In this document: piece by piece, positions 1-9,258 of the stretch
Layout: the number at the start of each line of letters is the position of its first letter
Position numbering within the stretch: the stretch's first letter is position 1
Assembly (NCBI GenBank): GCA_964428795.1
Contig: CAYRZL010000037.1
Location: 1-24,388, forward strand
Length of the DNA: 24,388 bases
Direction: 5' to 3'
From: CAYRZL01 sp964428795
Lineage (GTDB): Bacteria > Bacillota > Clostridia > Lachnospirales > Lachnospiraceae
Position numbers and translations under genes: made by a program
The notes under the pieces: generated by a model
What the model was told of the DNA's origin: nothing
What the model saw: the letters and a program-made list of their open reading frames with translations, nothing else
Database searches by the model: none

Positions 1-3000
1 TCCGAAAAACAGGTAGGTTTCGCATCGATCAACATCTGCATGGCGAAATCCATACCAAACTCCGGGATTCCAAGTGCCCCCAGAGGTGTACCCATGATAT
101 CATCCGGGGTAAGCCCCAGAGCCTCCGTTCCCTTAAACAGAGACATGACTTCTTTGGAATCCAGCGGAATGGTCTGAGGATCCACCCCCGTCAGATCCTG
201 CAGCATACGGATCATGGTCGGATCATCATGTCCCAGTATATCCAGCTTCAACAGGTTGTGATCGATGGAATGATAATCAAAATGTGTGGTAATAATGTCC
301 GTTGTCATATCGTTTGCCGGATGCTGTACCGGGGTGAAGGAATAGATTTCTTCACCGAGAGGCAGTACGATGATACCGCCCGGATGCTGTCCGGTGGTAC
401 GTCTGACGCCAACGCATCCCTCCACAATACGCTCTATCTCACATTTCCGTTTATGGACGCCATGTTCTTCATAATAATTTTTTACATAACCAAAGGCTGT
501 CTTTTCTGCAAGTGTACCGATGGTTCCCGCCCGGAAGGTCTGACCGTCTCCAAAGATAACCTCCGTATATTTATGGGCTTTTCCCTGGTAATCACCGGAA
601 AAGTTCAGATCGATATCCGGCTCTTTATTTCCCTTAAATCCAAGGAAGGTCTCAAAGGGAATATCATGTCCTTCTTTAAAAAGAGGCGTTCCGCATTTTG
701 GACAGGTCTGATCCGGCATATCACAGCCGGAATAACCGGAATAGCTTTTTACCAGCTCCGAATCAAAATCCACATAGTGACAATTTGGACAGATATAATG
801 TGCCTGCAGCGGATTTACTTCTGTGATACCTGCCATCGTTGCCACGAAGGAAGAACCAACCGAGCCACGGGAACCGACCAGATAGCCATCCTCATTTGAC
901 TTCCACACCAGCTTCTGGGCAATAATATACATAACCGCAAATCCATTGGAAATAATGGAGTTCAGCTCACGCTCCAGCCGCTCCACCACAATAGGAGGCA
1001 GCTCTTCCCCGTATATTTCATGTGCCTTTGTATAGCAGATATTCCGCAGGGTCTGATCAGAATTTTCAATAACCGGAGGGCACTTGTCCGGACGCACCGG
1101 CTCAATGCGCTCACACATATCCGCAATTTTATTTGTATTTGTAATAACGATCTCTTCTGCCTTTTCCGCCCCCAGATACATAAATTCATCCAGCATCTCC
1201 TGGGTGGTCCGCAGGAACAGAGGCGCCTGCTCGTCCGCATCCTTAAAGCCCTTTCCTGCCATAATGATACGCCGATACACCTCATCCTCTGGATCCAGAA
1301 AATGTACGTCACATGTAGCGACAACAGGTTTATTAAACTGTTCTCCCAGCTCCACGATGCGACGGTTCAGATCTTTTAAGTCCTTCTCCGAGTTCACCGG
1401 AGTGCTCTCCGAGGGAATCATAAACGCATTGTTTCCAAGGGGCTGAATCTCCAGATAGTCATAAAATTTCACCAATCTGGCAATCTCCTCATCAGGGCGG
1501 CCGTTTAACACCGCCTGAAACAGCTCTCCCGCTTCACAGGCGGAACCAAGAATCAACCCTTCTCTGTATTTTACGAGTTCACTCTTCGGTATACGGGGTC
1601 TGCGGCTGTAATATTGCAGATGAGAATAAGACACCAGACGATACAGATTGATACGTCCCACATCATTTTTTGCCAGAATGATGGCGTGATAGGTATTCAT
1701 TTTCTTGATCGTCTCAGGTGAATGACTGTCCAGTTCATTCATCTCATCGGTATTTTCCACGCCCCGCTCCCGAAGCATTTCAATAAACTTAATAAAAATC
1801 TCTGCGGTACAGCCGGCATCATCCACCGCTCTGTGATGATTATTCAACCGTACATTCAGAGCTTTTGCCACCGTATCCAGCTTGAAACGATTCAGATTCG
1901 GCAGCAGAATACGTGCCAGCGCCACCGTATCTACCACTGTTTTCTCGCAGGGAAGCCCCAGTGTATCACAATTTGCCTTCACAAAGCTCATATCAAAATC
2001 CGCATTGTGGGCAACCATTACAGCATGCTCACAAAACTCCATAAACTGAGGCAGGATCTCCTCTATCCCCGGTGCTGACAGCACCATATCATCATTGATC
2101 CCCGTCAGTTTTTCTATCTCATAAGGAATGGGCACCCTTGGATTGACAAAGGTGCTGAACCGGTCTGTGATCTTTCCCTGTTCCACCTTTACCGCACCGA
2201 TCTCAATGATCTGATTTTTTACCGGCGAAAACCCGGTGGTCTCCAGATCAAACACCACATAGGTGTCCATAAGGCTCTGCCCTCCGGCATGATCCACCAC
2301 ATTTTTCAGATCATCCACAAGATAAGCCTCCACGCCATAAATAACTTTGAAATCGTCGTCTTTGGAGACAGCGTGATTGGCGATAGGAAATGCCTGGACT
2401 GCTCCGTGATCGGTGATCGCCAGCGCCTTATGTCCCCAGCTTTTTGCACGTTTAATGATATCCGACACATCGGACACGCCATCCATATCGCTCATCTTTG
2501 TATGACAATGCAATTCCACCCGCTTTTGGGGACTGTTGTCCACTCTGCCGGAAGTGAAATTACTGATTTTTTTCATACCCACGACGGAGCCGATGGTCAG
2601 CTCTCCATCAAAACGGTCAATGGTGGTAATACCTTTGATCTTTAAAAAAGCTCCCTTTTTCACCGCTTCGAGAACCTCCGGAAGCTGCTCGTTGCGGACA
2701 AACATTTTGATCATAATGGTGTCTGTAAAATCCGTAACCGCAAACATGACGATGCTTTTCTCGTTTCGTATCTCTCTGGTTTCCAGACTTAAAATCTGTC
2801 CCCGGATAACCACCTCACCTATCTCACCCATGATGGTCTCGATCTTAATTGGCTCTTCCTCAAAATCTCTGCCATATACCACATCCGGATTATCAGACTT
2901 TTTATAGCCGCCGAAGCCGCCTCTGCGAAATTCGCCGGAATTTTTCTGTCCTTTTGCATAAAAGGCTTTCTTTCCCTCTCCTGATGCTCCGTCTTTTACA

Positions 3001-3707
3001 GGCATTTCCTTTGCAGTCTGTTTCCGAGCTGCCTGGTGAGACATTGTTTTTCCTTCCGCTCCACTTTGCCCGGCAGCATCCTCCTCACCCAGGAAACGAT
3101 CCTGCCCCTGTTTACCGATGGCGGACTGACGTACGATGCTCGCCACCTCGTTTGCCAGCTGGATATTAGCATTTTTCAGATGCCTGGACTGTTCTTTTTC
3201 ATAATAATCCATATGTATCCGTACACTCAGACCACAACGCTCATTGAAGATTTTTTCCAGAATGTGATAGATCTCATCTTCCTTCTGATGGGCGAGAACA
3301 GAGTCCTCCAGTTCGATCCGAAGCATCGATTGTTCTGCCACTTCGGTTTTCGCATTTTTCAGCAGGCTGAATACCAGAAAGCTGTAGCAGCGAAATTCAT
3401 AGAGGATACTGCGCCAGTAGGTATCCATGAGATTTTTCAGCGTATACTGCTCAGACAACTCAAATTTTTCCTGAATACGGATCGTCATCTGCGTTTTTGG
3501 AAACAACTGCTTTTTGATCTCACGCTCCACAGCGTAAATTTCTTTTTTGTGAATCAGATGCGTGCTAAAAAGGCAGATACATAGCGAGTCCTTCTGACTC
3601 GTGGTAACCACCTTTCTGATCTCTACCTCGGAAAACAACTGCTCCTGTTCCTCATTCAATTTTAACCTGGGAAATACATCCCGAAACAGTTTTCCAGTAC
3701 TACTCAT
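1..3707 (-). CDS. polC: DNA polymerase III PolC-type, alpha subunit (3' end outside window)
   Basis: Gram-positive replicative DNA polymerase with built-in proofreading. Read from ATG at 3705-3707, about 1235 codons are present; PolC is usually about 1440 residues, so the C-terminal part lies beyond the left edge. Visible in order: an N-terminal region, a charged linker (about 215-280), an OB fold (about 295-385), a PHP domain starting with ELHCHT near residue 400, a DEDD exonuclease domain with DLETTG (Asp487, Glu489) split into the PHP domain, a GSRGSVGSS motif at 945-953, a Cys-rich zinc site (C973, C976, C995, C1002, C1005) and the catalytic PDIDLNFSG motif (Asp1031, Asp1033). Landmarks along the reading frame all stay in phase, so I see no frameshift. 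The exonuclease inside PHP separates PolC from DnaE. The start overlaps the ispG stop by 8 nt, which suggests translational coupling. Last gene of the visible operon. Confidence 0.97.
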   Translation of the reverse strand, partial: MSSTGKLFRDVFPRLKLNEEQEQLFSEVEIRKVVTTSQKDSLCICLFSTHLIHKKEIYAVEREIKKQLFPKTQMTIRIQEKFELSEQYTLKNLMDTYWRSILYEFRCYSFLVFSLLKNAKTEVAEQSMLRIELEDSVLAHQKEDEIYHILEKIFNERCGLSVRIHMDYYEKEQSRHLKNANIQLANEVASIVRQSAIGKQGQDRFLGEEDAAGQSGAEGKTMSHQAARKQTAKEMPVKDGASGEGKKAFYAKGQKNSGEFRRGGFGGYKKSDNPDVVYGRDFEEEPIKIETIMGEIGEVVIRGQILSLETREIRNEKSIVMFAVTDFTDTIMIKMFVRNEQLPEVLEAVKKGAFLKIKGITTIDRFDGELTIGSVVGMKKISNFTSGRVDNSPQKRVELHCHTKMSDMDGVSDVSDIIKRAKSWGHKALAITDHGAVQAFPIANHAVSKDDDFKVIYGVEAYLVDDLKNVVDHAGGQSLMDTYVVFDLETTGFSPVKNQIIEIGAVKVEQGKITDRFSTFVNPRVPIPYEIEKLTGINDDMVLSAPGIEEILPQFMEFCEHAVMVAHNADFDMSFVKANCDTLGLPCEKTVVDTVALARILLPNLNRFKLDTVAKALNVRLNNHHRAVDDAGCTAEIFIKFIEMLRERGVENTDEMNELDSHSPETIKKMNTYHAIILAKNDVGRINLYRLVSYSHLQYYSRRPRIPKSELVKYREGLILGSACEAGELFQAVLNGRPDEEIARLVKFYDYLEIQPLGNNAFMIPSESTPVNSEKDLKDLNRRIVELGEQFNKPVVATCDVHFLDPEDEVYRRIIMAGKGFKDADEQAPLFLRTTQEMLDEFMYLGAEKAEEIVITNTNKIADMCERIEPVRPDKCPPVIENSDQTLRNICYTKAHEIYGEELPPIVVERLERELNSIISNGFAVMYIIAQKLVWKSNEDGYLVGSRGSVGSSFVATMAGITEVNPLQAHYICPNCHYVDFDSELVKSYSGYSGCDMPDQTCPKCGTPLFKEGHDIPFETFLGFKGNKEPDIDLNFSGDYQGKAHKYTEVIFGDGQTFRAGTIGTLAEKTAFGYVKNYYEEHGVHKRKCEIERIVEGCVGVRRTTGQHPGGIIVLPLGEEIYSFTPVQHPANDMTTDIITTHFDYHSIDHNLLKLDILGHDDPTMIRMLQDLTGVDPQTIPLDSKEVMSLFKGTEALGLTPDDIMGTPLGALGIPEFGMDFAMQMLIDAKPTCFS

Positions 3708-4743
3708 TCCAATGCAACAATTCCTCTCTAAGTGCTGAAAGAAGCTGGTCCTCCGGCATCTTTCGTATAATTTTTCCTTTTTTGATCAACAAACCTTCAC
3801 CGATTCCTCCGGCAATACCGATATCCGCTTCCTTTGCCTCACCGGGTCCGTTTACCACGCAGCCCATAACAGCCACTTTAATGTCAAGCGGAATATCCGC
3901 CACCATATTTTCAACCCGGTTTGCCAGACCGATGAGATCGATCCGGGTTCGTCCGCAGGTGGGGCAGGATACGATCTCAATACCGCCCTTTCTCAGTCCC
4001 AGCGTGCGCAGGATCAGCTTTGCCGATTTGATCTCCTCCAAAGGATCCCCGGTGAGAGACACGCGGATGGTATCTCCGATACCCTGTGATAAGATCAGGC
4101 TTAAACCACAGGCGGATTTGATATTTCCACTGATGATCGTCCCTGCCTCCGTGATTCCCACATGAAGCGGATGATCCGTCTGTTTTGAGATCAGCTCATG
4201 GGCCTTTACACACATAAGTACATCCGAGGACTTGATGCTGATGACCAGATTGTCATAACCAAGATCCTCAATGATCTTTACCTTATCCAGTGCACTCTCC
4301 ACAATACCTTCCGCAGTGACACCGTGATATTTCTCCACCAGCTCCTTTTCCAGAGAACCGCTGTTTACGCCTACGCGGATCGGAATATTTCTCTCCTTTG
4401 CCGCATCCACCACAGCTTTGATCTTTTCCGCGGAGCCGATGTTGCCCGGGTTGATCCGGATTTTATCTGCGCCATATTCCATTGCCCCGATGGCAAGCCG
4501 ATAATCAAAATGGATGTCTGCCACCAACGGAATGGAAATCTGTTTTTTAATCTCTTTTAATGCAGCAGCAGCCTCCATGGTTGGAACTGCACAACGGATA
4601 ATGTCGCAGCCCGCCGCCTGCAGTGCCTGAATCTGCGCCACAGTAGATGCCACATCCTCTGTCTTTGTATTTGTCATAGACTGGATCAATATGGGATTCC
4701 CCCCGCCGATGACCCTGTCTCCGATTTTCACTGTCTTTGTCAT
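3700..4743 (-). CDS. ispG: 4-hydroxy-3-methylbut-2-enyl diphosphate synthase (GcpE/IspG)
   Basis: Iron-sulfur enzyme of the non-mevalonate (MEP) isoprenoid pathway; it converts MEcPP to HMBPP using electrons from ferredoxin or flavodoxin. 347 residues, the compact bacterial form. An N-terminal TIM-barrel carries NPILIQSMTNTKTED, VADIHFD and KIRINPGN. The C-terminal 4Fe-4S domain carries SCPTCGRT (C260, C263) and GCVVNGPGEAKEADIG (C295, Glu302). This spacing matches the E. coli ligands C270/C273/C305/E312. The ATG is preceded by GAGAGG. It lies 69 nt after rseP and overlaps polC by 8 nt. In the same operon dxr supplies an earlier MEP step and uppS consumes the end product for cell wall carrier lipid. 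Confidence 0.97.
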   Translation of the reverse strand: MTKTVKIGDRVIGGGNPILIQSMTNTKTEDVASTVAQIQALQAAGCDIIRCAVPTMEAAAALKEIKKQISIPLVADIHFDYRLAIGAMEYGADKIRINPGNIGSAEKIKAVVDAAKERNIPIRVGVNSGSLEKELVEKYHGVTAEGIVESALDKVKIIEDLGYDNLVISIKSSDVLMCVKAHELISKQTDHPLHVGITEAGTIISGNIKSACGLSLILSQGIGDTIRVSLTGDPLEEIKSAKLILRTLGLRKGGIEIVSCPTCGRTRIDLIGLANRVENMVADIPLDIKVAVMGCVVNGPGEAKEADIGIAGGIGEGLLIKKGKIIRKMPEDQLLSALREELLHWNE

Positions 4744-4812
4744 AGTTTTTCCCTCTCAGCAGCTATTTACAGCTCACAAATGATCCATATGCCATTCACC
4801 ATGCGGCTATCC

Positions 4813-5850
4813 CTAGATCAACAACTTGCGCACATCATTGAAAAGCACTAACACCATAATGACGATCAAAATCATAAAACCAATAAAATGAACCATGCCC
4901 TCTTTATCTTCATTCATCTTTTTGCGCCGAATACTCTCGACGATCAAAAACAACAATCTGCCTCCATCCAATGCAGGAATGGGCAACAGATTCATCACGC
5001 CAAGATTTGCCGACAATAAAATGGCAATATTCAGCATATTGATAAACACATAAAAATATCCATCCTCCATACTTTGATCATAAGTATCTCCAATGGTCTT
5101 TACGATACCAACAGGTCCCGACAGCTCATTTGGACTGACACGCCCTAAAACAAGCATTTTCAGGCTCTGGATCGTCGTCTCGATCCAGTATTTTACCGTA
5201 TAAGCGCTGTATTCTATCGTCTCAAGAGCCCCCGTGCGCTCATACCCTCCGCTTCCGTAAAAGCCCATCAGGTATCTGCCGCTCTCCTCATCATAGGTCA
5301 GCTCCAACTGGTCCTCATAGGTCGCCCCATCCCTCTCATACACGATATCTATGGCAGTTTCATCCGGATGAAAATAGGTATAATTTGTTACCTCCCGGTA
5401 AAAATAAACCCGCTTACCTCCAAGCTTTACGATGGTATCCCCTGCCTGCATCCCGATTGCCTCTGCGGAATATCCCGGCATCACATCATAAATCTGAGGT
5501 TTGTCGTATCCGATACAGCCTACCAGCACCAATGCCATCAAAAAAGCCAGTATAAAATTAAAAACCGGACCTGCCGCCACCACACTGATCCGTGCCAATA
5601 CTGATTTATTTCCAAACGCTCTTTTATCCTGGCTCTCGCCATCCTCACCTTCCATAACGCAGGCTCCCCCGAAAGGAAGCAGCTTCAGAGAATATTTTGT
5701 TTCCCCCCGGGTAAATCCCACAATCGTAGGCCCCAGTCCAAGACAAAATTCATTGACACGAATCTTATTTCCCTTTGCCAGCAGAAAATGTCCCCACTCA
5801 TGGAACATAATGATTCCGCTGAATATCAAAATTGCTATGATAAATTTCAA
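4813..5850 (-). CDS. rseP: Site-2 zinc metalloprotease RseP/RasP (M50)
   Basis: Membrane-embedded protease that cuts transmembrane segments of anti-sigma factors and signal-peptide remnants in regulated intramembrane proteolysis. 345 residues. The first membrane segment carries the zinc motif HEWGH (H17, E18, H21). A PDZ domain spans about 112-195 and a C-terminal membrane segment holds NLLPIPALDGG (287-297), whose Asp295 is the third zinc ligand. Four hydrophobic segments are visible. The start is a TTG at 5848-5850, chosen because the product then begins MKFIIAIL as in homologues, and an AGGTGG stretch overlapping the end of dxr lies just upstream. Only one base separates the dxr stop from this TTG, so translation is probably coupled. 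Substrate cannot be told from the sequence. Confidence 0.95.
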   Translation of the reverse strand: MKFIIAILIFSGIIMFHEWGHFLLAKGNKIRVNEFCLGLGPTIVGFTRGETKYSLKLLPFGGACVMEGEDGESQDKRAFGNKSVLARISVVAAGPVFNFILAFLMALVLVGCIGYDKPQIYDVMPGYSAEAIGMQAGDTIVKLGGKRVYFYREVTNYTYFHPDETAIDIVYERDGATYEDQLELTYDEESGRYLMGFYGSGGYERTGALETIEYSAYTVKYWIETTIQSLKMLVLGRVSPNELSGPVGIVKTIGDTYDQSMEDGYFYVFINMLNIAILLSANLGVMNLLPIPALDGGRLLFLIVESIRRKKMNEDKEGMVHFIGFMILIVIMVLVLFNDVRKLLI

Positions 5851-5851
5851 C

Positions 5852-6994
5852 CTACCACCTGCCTTCTATATACTCATAAGCAGACGCTTCTGTCGCGAGT
5901 ATTTCCTCCACAGAAGGATGGTCAATGTATTTGCACTGCTCCATACATTCACCGATGATCTCGGGAATCTGCAGAAATGCAATCTCCCGATTCAAAAATT
6001 TTGCCACTGCACGCTCATTGGCCGCATTAAATGCAGTAGGCATATTTCCGCCAATCTCCATGGCACGGATTGCCAGTCTCAGTCCTTCAAAGGTATCCAT
6101 ATCCGGCTCCTCAAAAGTTAGCGATTTCAATGCAAACAGATTCAAACGCTCACCGGATAAGGTTCTGCGTTTCGGATAATAAAGCGCATACTGAATGGGC
6201 AGACGCATATCCGGTGTTCCAAGCTGGGCGATCACCGCCCCGTCCTCATATTCCACCGCTGAATGGATCACACTCTGCGGATGAACCACTACCTGAATAC
6301 GGTCAAGCTCCACCCCAAACAGCCATTTTGCCTCCATAACCTCCAAACCTTTGTTTACCAACGTAGCAGAATCAATGGTGATTTTTCTTCCCATGGACCA
6401 ATTCGGATGCTTCAGGGCATCCTCCACCTGCATGGTCTTTAATTCCTCTCTTGTCTTTCCGCGGAAAGGTCCCCCGGAAGCGGTCAGAAGTATCTTACTA
6501 ATCTTATTTTGCCGCTCTCCGTTTAATGACTGAAAAATGGCACTGTGCTCACTGTCCACCGGTAAAATGGACACGCCGCATTTTTCTGCCAGCGGCATGA
6601 TAAGATGTCCCGCAGTAACCAGCGTCTCTTTATTTGCCAGAGCTATATTCTTCCCCGCTTTGATAGCGGCAATCGTCGGCTGGATACCCAGCATCCCCAC
6701 AATAGCAGTTACCAGAATCTCTGTCTCCGGCTGCACTGCCACTTCCATAAGACCATCCATTCCCGATACGATCTTAACATCCAGATCGGAAATGCGCACC
6801 CGAAGCTCCTTTGCGTCCTCTTCGCTCCAAAGGGCTGCCAGCCTGGGACGAAACTCCCTGATCTGTGCCTCCAGCATCTTTATATTTTTACCTGCTGCCA
6901 GTGCGGTCACCTGCAAATCCCCCTGCTCCCGCACAACATCCAGTGTCTGTGTACCAATGGATCCGGTAGAACCCAGAATTGCTATCTGTTTCAT
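5852..6994 (-). CDS. dxr: 1-deoxy-D-xylulose 5-phosphate reductoisomerase
   Basis: First committed enzyme of the MEP pathway; it makes MEP from DXP with NADPH and a divalent metal, and is the fosmidomycin target. 380 residues, close to the usual 380-400. Visible features: NADPH-binding GSTGSIGTQTLD at the N-terminus, ANKETLVTAG (120-129), metal-binding LPVDSEHSAIFQ (Asp147, Glu149), active-site TASGGPFRG (171-179), and NKGLEVMEA with the third metal ligand Glu218. These correspond to E. coli D150, E152 and E231. It starts 16 nt downstream of the cdsA stop and lies one base ahead of rseP, tightly packed within the operon. Confidence 0.97.
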   Translation of the reverse strand: MKQIAILGSTGSIGTQTLDVVREQGDLQVTALAAGKNIKMLEAQIREFRPRLAALWSEEDAKELRVRISDLDVKIVSGMDGLMEVAVQPETEILVTAIVGMLGIQPTIAAIKAGKNIALANKETLVTAGHLIMPLAEKCGVSILPVDSEHSAIFQSLNGERQNKISKILLTASGGPFRGKTREELKTMQVEDALKHPNWSMGRKITIDSATLVNKGLEVMEAKWLFGVELDRIQVVVHPQSVIHSAVEYEDGAVIAQLGTPDMRLPIQYALYYPKRRTLSGERLNLFALKSLTFEEPDMDTFEGLRLAIRAMEIGGNMPTAFNAANERAVAKFLNREIAFLQIPEIIGECMEQCKYIDHPSVEEILATEASAYEYIEGRW

Positions 6995-7010
6995 TTATTC
7001 TCACTCCTGA

Positions 7011-7814
7011 TTAAATAAGATACATGGTCAGAAAAAAGATGATCGGTGCAGTAAAGATCACACTGTCAAACCGATCCAGAATACCTCCATGTCCCGGTAT
7101 GAGTTTTCCATAATCTTTGATCTCAAAGTTACGCTTGATAGCAGAAGCTGCCAGATCTCCCACCATGGAGATCAATGCACCTGCCCCGCAGATCACCGCC
7201 ATCAGCGCGATCATCCGCCCGTCTGCATGCATGGGATTTCTGAAGATCAGACCGAAGACCACTGCCAGAACAGCCGCTCCGACCACGCCTCCTACAGCTC
7301 CCTCCACTGATTTCTTCGGGCTTAACACCGGCGCCATCTTGTGCTTTCCTATGAGCATACCTACGCAGTACGCGCAGGTATCGCAGCCCCAGGAGCATAA
7401 AAAGATCAGCCACACCAGATATCTGCCTCCATCCACCAGCATTCTCGTCTGCCAAATACAGGAAAGCATCACTGCCACATAGAATACCCCGAAAAACGCT
7501 GCCATAATCTGATTTGCCTTATATTTTGGATAAGTAAACACATAAGCGCACATACAGCAGATGATCAATGCCATCACCAATATCATAATATCCGGCAGAA
7601 AATGCAGCCCCAGATTCAGATAAAACACGATCGCAGCCGCATATCCCACAATCGCCGGAACGCCCTTTTCAATTCCAACCACACGGTACAGCTCATACAT
7701 GCCGATCAGAGAAATAATCCCCAACACGGTCAGAAGGAGCCAGCCCCCTGTATGAATAAATAAAATAGCCAGAATCACCAACACGATTCCGCTGATCAAT
7801 CTCGTCTTAAACAT
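7011..7814 (-). CDS. cdsA: Phosphatidate cytidylyltransferase (CDP-diglyceride synthase)
   Basis: Integral membrane enzyme that makes CDP-diacylglycerol from phosphatidate and CTP, the precursor of phosphatidylglycerol and cardiolipin. 267 residues with about seven or eight hydrophobic segments. The C-terminal family signature is complete at 224-250, with SAIKRNFEIKDYG followed by LIPGHGGILDRFDS. ATG is preceded by GGGAGGA. It lies 27 nt after uppS and 16 nt before dxr. The uppS-cdsA-dxr-rseP order is conserved in many bacteria. Confidence 0.96.
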   Translation of the reverse strand: MFKTRLISGIVLVILAILFIHTGGWLLLTVLGIISLIGMYELYRVVGIEKGVPAIVGYAAAIVFYLNLGLHFLPDIMILVMALIICCMCAYVFTYPKYKANQIMAAFFGVFYVAVMLSCIWQTRMLVDGGRYLVWLIFLCSWGCDTCAYCVGMLIGKHKMAPVLSPKKSVEGAVGGVVGAAVLAVVFGLIFRNPMHADGRMIALMAVICGAGALISMVGDLAASAIKRNFEIKDYGKLIPGHGGILDRFDSVIFTAPIIFFLTMYLI

Positions 7815-7841
7815 CTCATCCTCCCACTTTATACGTCCCTG

Positions 7842-8564
7842 CTATTCTGACAATCCGCCGAAACGTCTGTCTCTGCCATTAAAAGCCTCCACTGCCTTTA
7901 TCAGCTCTGCCTTGTCAAAGTCGGGCCATGGTACGTCTGTAAAATAAAATTCACTGTAGGCAAACTGCCACAGCAGATAATTGGACAATCTCTGCTCACC
8001 GCTGGTACGAATCATCAGATCCGGGTCCGGAATCTCTGCGGTATCCAGATAAGAAGCAAATTTTGCCTCGGTAAGCTCCTCCAATTCAAATCTGCCCTCC
8101 CGGTACTCTGTCAACATCCGTTTCATGCCCCGCAGCATCTCATCCCTGCTGCCATAATTGATGGCAATCTGAAATTGCAGACCCGTATTGCCCTCGGTCA
8201 GCGTCTCCAGATCATAAATGTACTGCTGGATATCCTCGCTCAGTCCCTGCTTATCTCCGATGATACGCATCCGCATATTATTATCCATGGCTTTCTTTCC
8301 AATGGTTTTCAAATATTGTTTCATGAGAAGCATCAGTGCTTTTACCTCAGCTGAAGGGCGGTTCCAGTTTTCCGTGGAAAACGCATATACCGTCAGATAT
8401 TTGATTCCCAGCGCATCCGCATCCATACAGATCTGCTCTACATTTTTTGCCCCCTGCACATGTCCGTAATTGCGGGGCATACCCTTAGCCTTTGCCCAGC
8501 GTCCGTTTCCGTCCATAATAATAGCTACATGCTGTGGGATTTTCAACTTTTCTGTCTCAGACAT
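7842..8564 (-). CDS. uppS: Isoprenyl transferase (undecaprenyl diphosphate synthase)
   Basis: Condenses isopentenyl diphosphate onto farnesyl diphosphate in cis to make the C55 carrier lipid for peptidoglycan and other wall polymers. With start at 8564 it has 240 residues, typical for UppS. Motifs: MDGNGRWAKAKG with catalytic Asp18, GHVQGAKNVEQI, YAFSTENWNRP, and the C-terminal DLMIRTSGEQRLSNYLLWQ with SEFYFTDVPWPDF. The reading frame stays open to an ATG at 8603, but that ATG lies in the loop of a hairpin and has no ribosome binding site. ATG 8564 has AGGAG 7 nt upstream and gives the family-like N-terminus MSETEKLKIPQHVAIIMDGN. Confidence 0.96.
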   Translation of the reverse strand: MSETEKLKIPQHVAIIMDGNGRWAKAKGMPRNYGHVQGAKNVEQICMDADALGIKYLTVYAFSTENWNRPSAEVKALMLLMKQYLKTIGKKAMDNNMRMRIIGDKQGLSEDIQQYIYDLETLTEGNTGLQFQIAINYGSRDEMLRGMKRMLTEYREGRFELEELTEAKFASYLDTAEIPDPDLMIRTSGEQRLSNYLLWQFAYSEFYFTDVPWPDFDKAELIKAVEAFNGRDRRFGGLSE

Positions 8565-8589
8565 TTGTTCTCTCCTAAACACCACACTA

Positions 8590-8613
8590 GGGGACATACC
8601 CATGTACGTCCCC
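8590..8613 (-). promoter_or_regulatory. 10-bp RNA hairpin between frr and uppS
   Basis: In the transcribed strand, GGGGACGTAC and GTATGTCCCC pair over 10 bp with one G-U wobble around a 4-nt loop (ATGG). The 3' arm ends about 13 nt before the uppS ribosome binding site. No U-run follows, so a simple intrinsic terminator is unlikely. It could be an mRNA processing or stabilising structure, or tune uppS translation. The structure is seen in the sequence; the function is inference. Confidence 0.5.
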
Positions 8614-8639
8614 CCAGTTTTATTGAATTCGTTTTCTGT

Positions 8640-9194
8640 TTATACTGTCATGATCTCTTTGGATTTCTCATCTACAGCTTTGTCGATCTCCGCAATATAC
8701 TTGTCCGTCATTTTCTGAACCTTTCCTTCCATTGCCTTGATCTCATCCTCGGAAATATCCTCTGCCTTACCTGCTTTCTTCAGCATATCATTGGCATCCC
8801 GACGGATATTACGAACTGCAACCTTCGCCTGCTCTCCTTTTTTCTTTACGTCCTTTGCAAGACTCTTTCTGCGCTCCTCGGTAAGCTCCGGGAATACCAG
8901 TCGGATACACTTTCCATCGTTTGTCGGATTGATACCGAGATCGGACATATTGATGGCTTTCTCGATCTCTTTTACCATCTTTGCTTCCCATGGCTGGATC
9001 AGGATCATACGAGCCTCCGGAACAGATACGTTTGCCACCTGCTGAATGGCTGTCGGTGTTCCATAATAATCCACTCTGATCTGATCCAATACATGCGGAT
9101 TTGCACGTCCTGCACGGATGGAACCAAACTCTCTCAACAGATTGTCATAAGATTTCTGCATTTTTTCATCATACTGTTTTATTCTCTCGTCCAT
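8640..9194 (-). CDS. frr: Ribosome recycling factor
   Basis: Works with EF-G to split the post-termination ribosome. 184 residues, close to the universal ~185. It begins MDERIKQYDEKMQKSYDNL, then FGSIRAGRANPHVLDQIRVD and YYGTPTAIQQVANVSVPEAR, and the C-terminal half has VFPELTEERRKSLAKDVKK. The charged helices match the three-helix bundle of the family. A good GGAGG lies upstream of the ATG. The gene follows pyrH by 64 nt, the standard bacterial neighbour pair. Confidence 0.97.
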   Translation of the reverse strand: MDERIKQYDEKMQKSYDNLLREFGSIRAGRANPHVLDQIRVDYYGTPTAIQQVANVSVPEARMILIQPWEAKMVKEIEKAINMSDLGINPTNDGKCIRLVFPELTEERRKSLAKDVKKKGEQAKVAVRNIRRDANDMLKKAGKAEDISEDEIKAMEGKVQKMTDKYIAEIDKAVDEKSKEIMTV

Positions 9195-9258
9195 ATAATA
9201 AACCTCCAGATTTTATTTTAGGTGAAACGTTTTTGTCTCCGATATTTTTCTTTATTAT

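Noticed and set aside
228..899. Rightward open frames opposite polC, ispG, rseP, dxr and the pilin genes
   Set aside because: They lie antisense to clearly conserved genes, lack good ribosome binding sites and show no recognisable family features.
8565..8603. Longer uppS starting at the ATG at 8603
   Set aside because: That ATG is in a hairpin loop without a ribosome binding site; the ATG at 8564 has AGGAG and gives the usual length and N-terminus.
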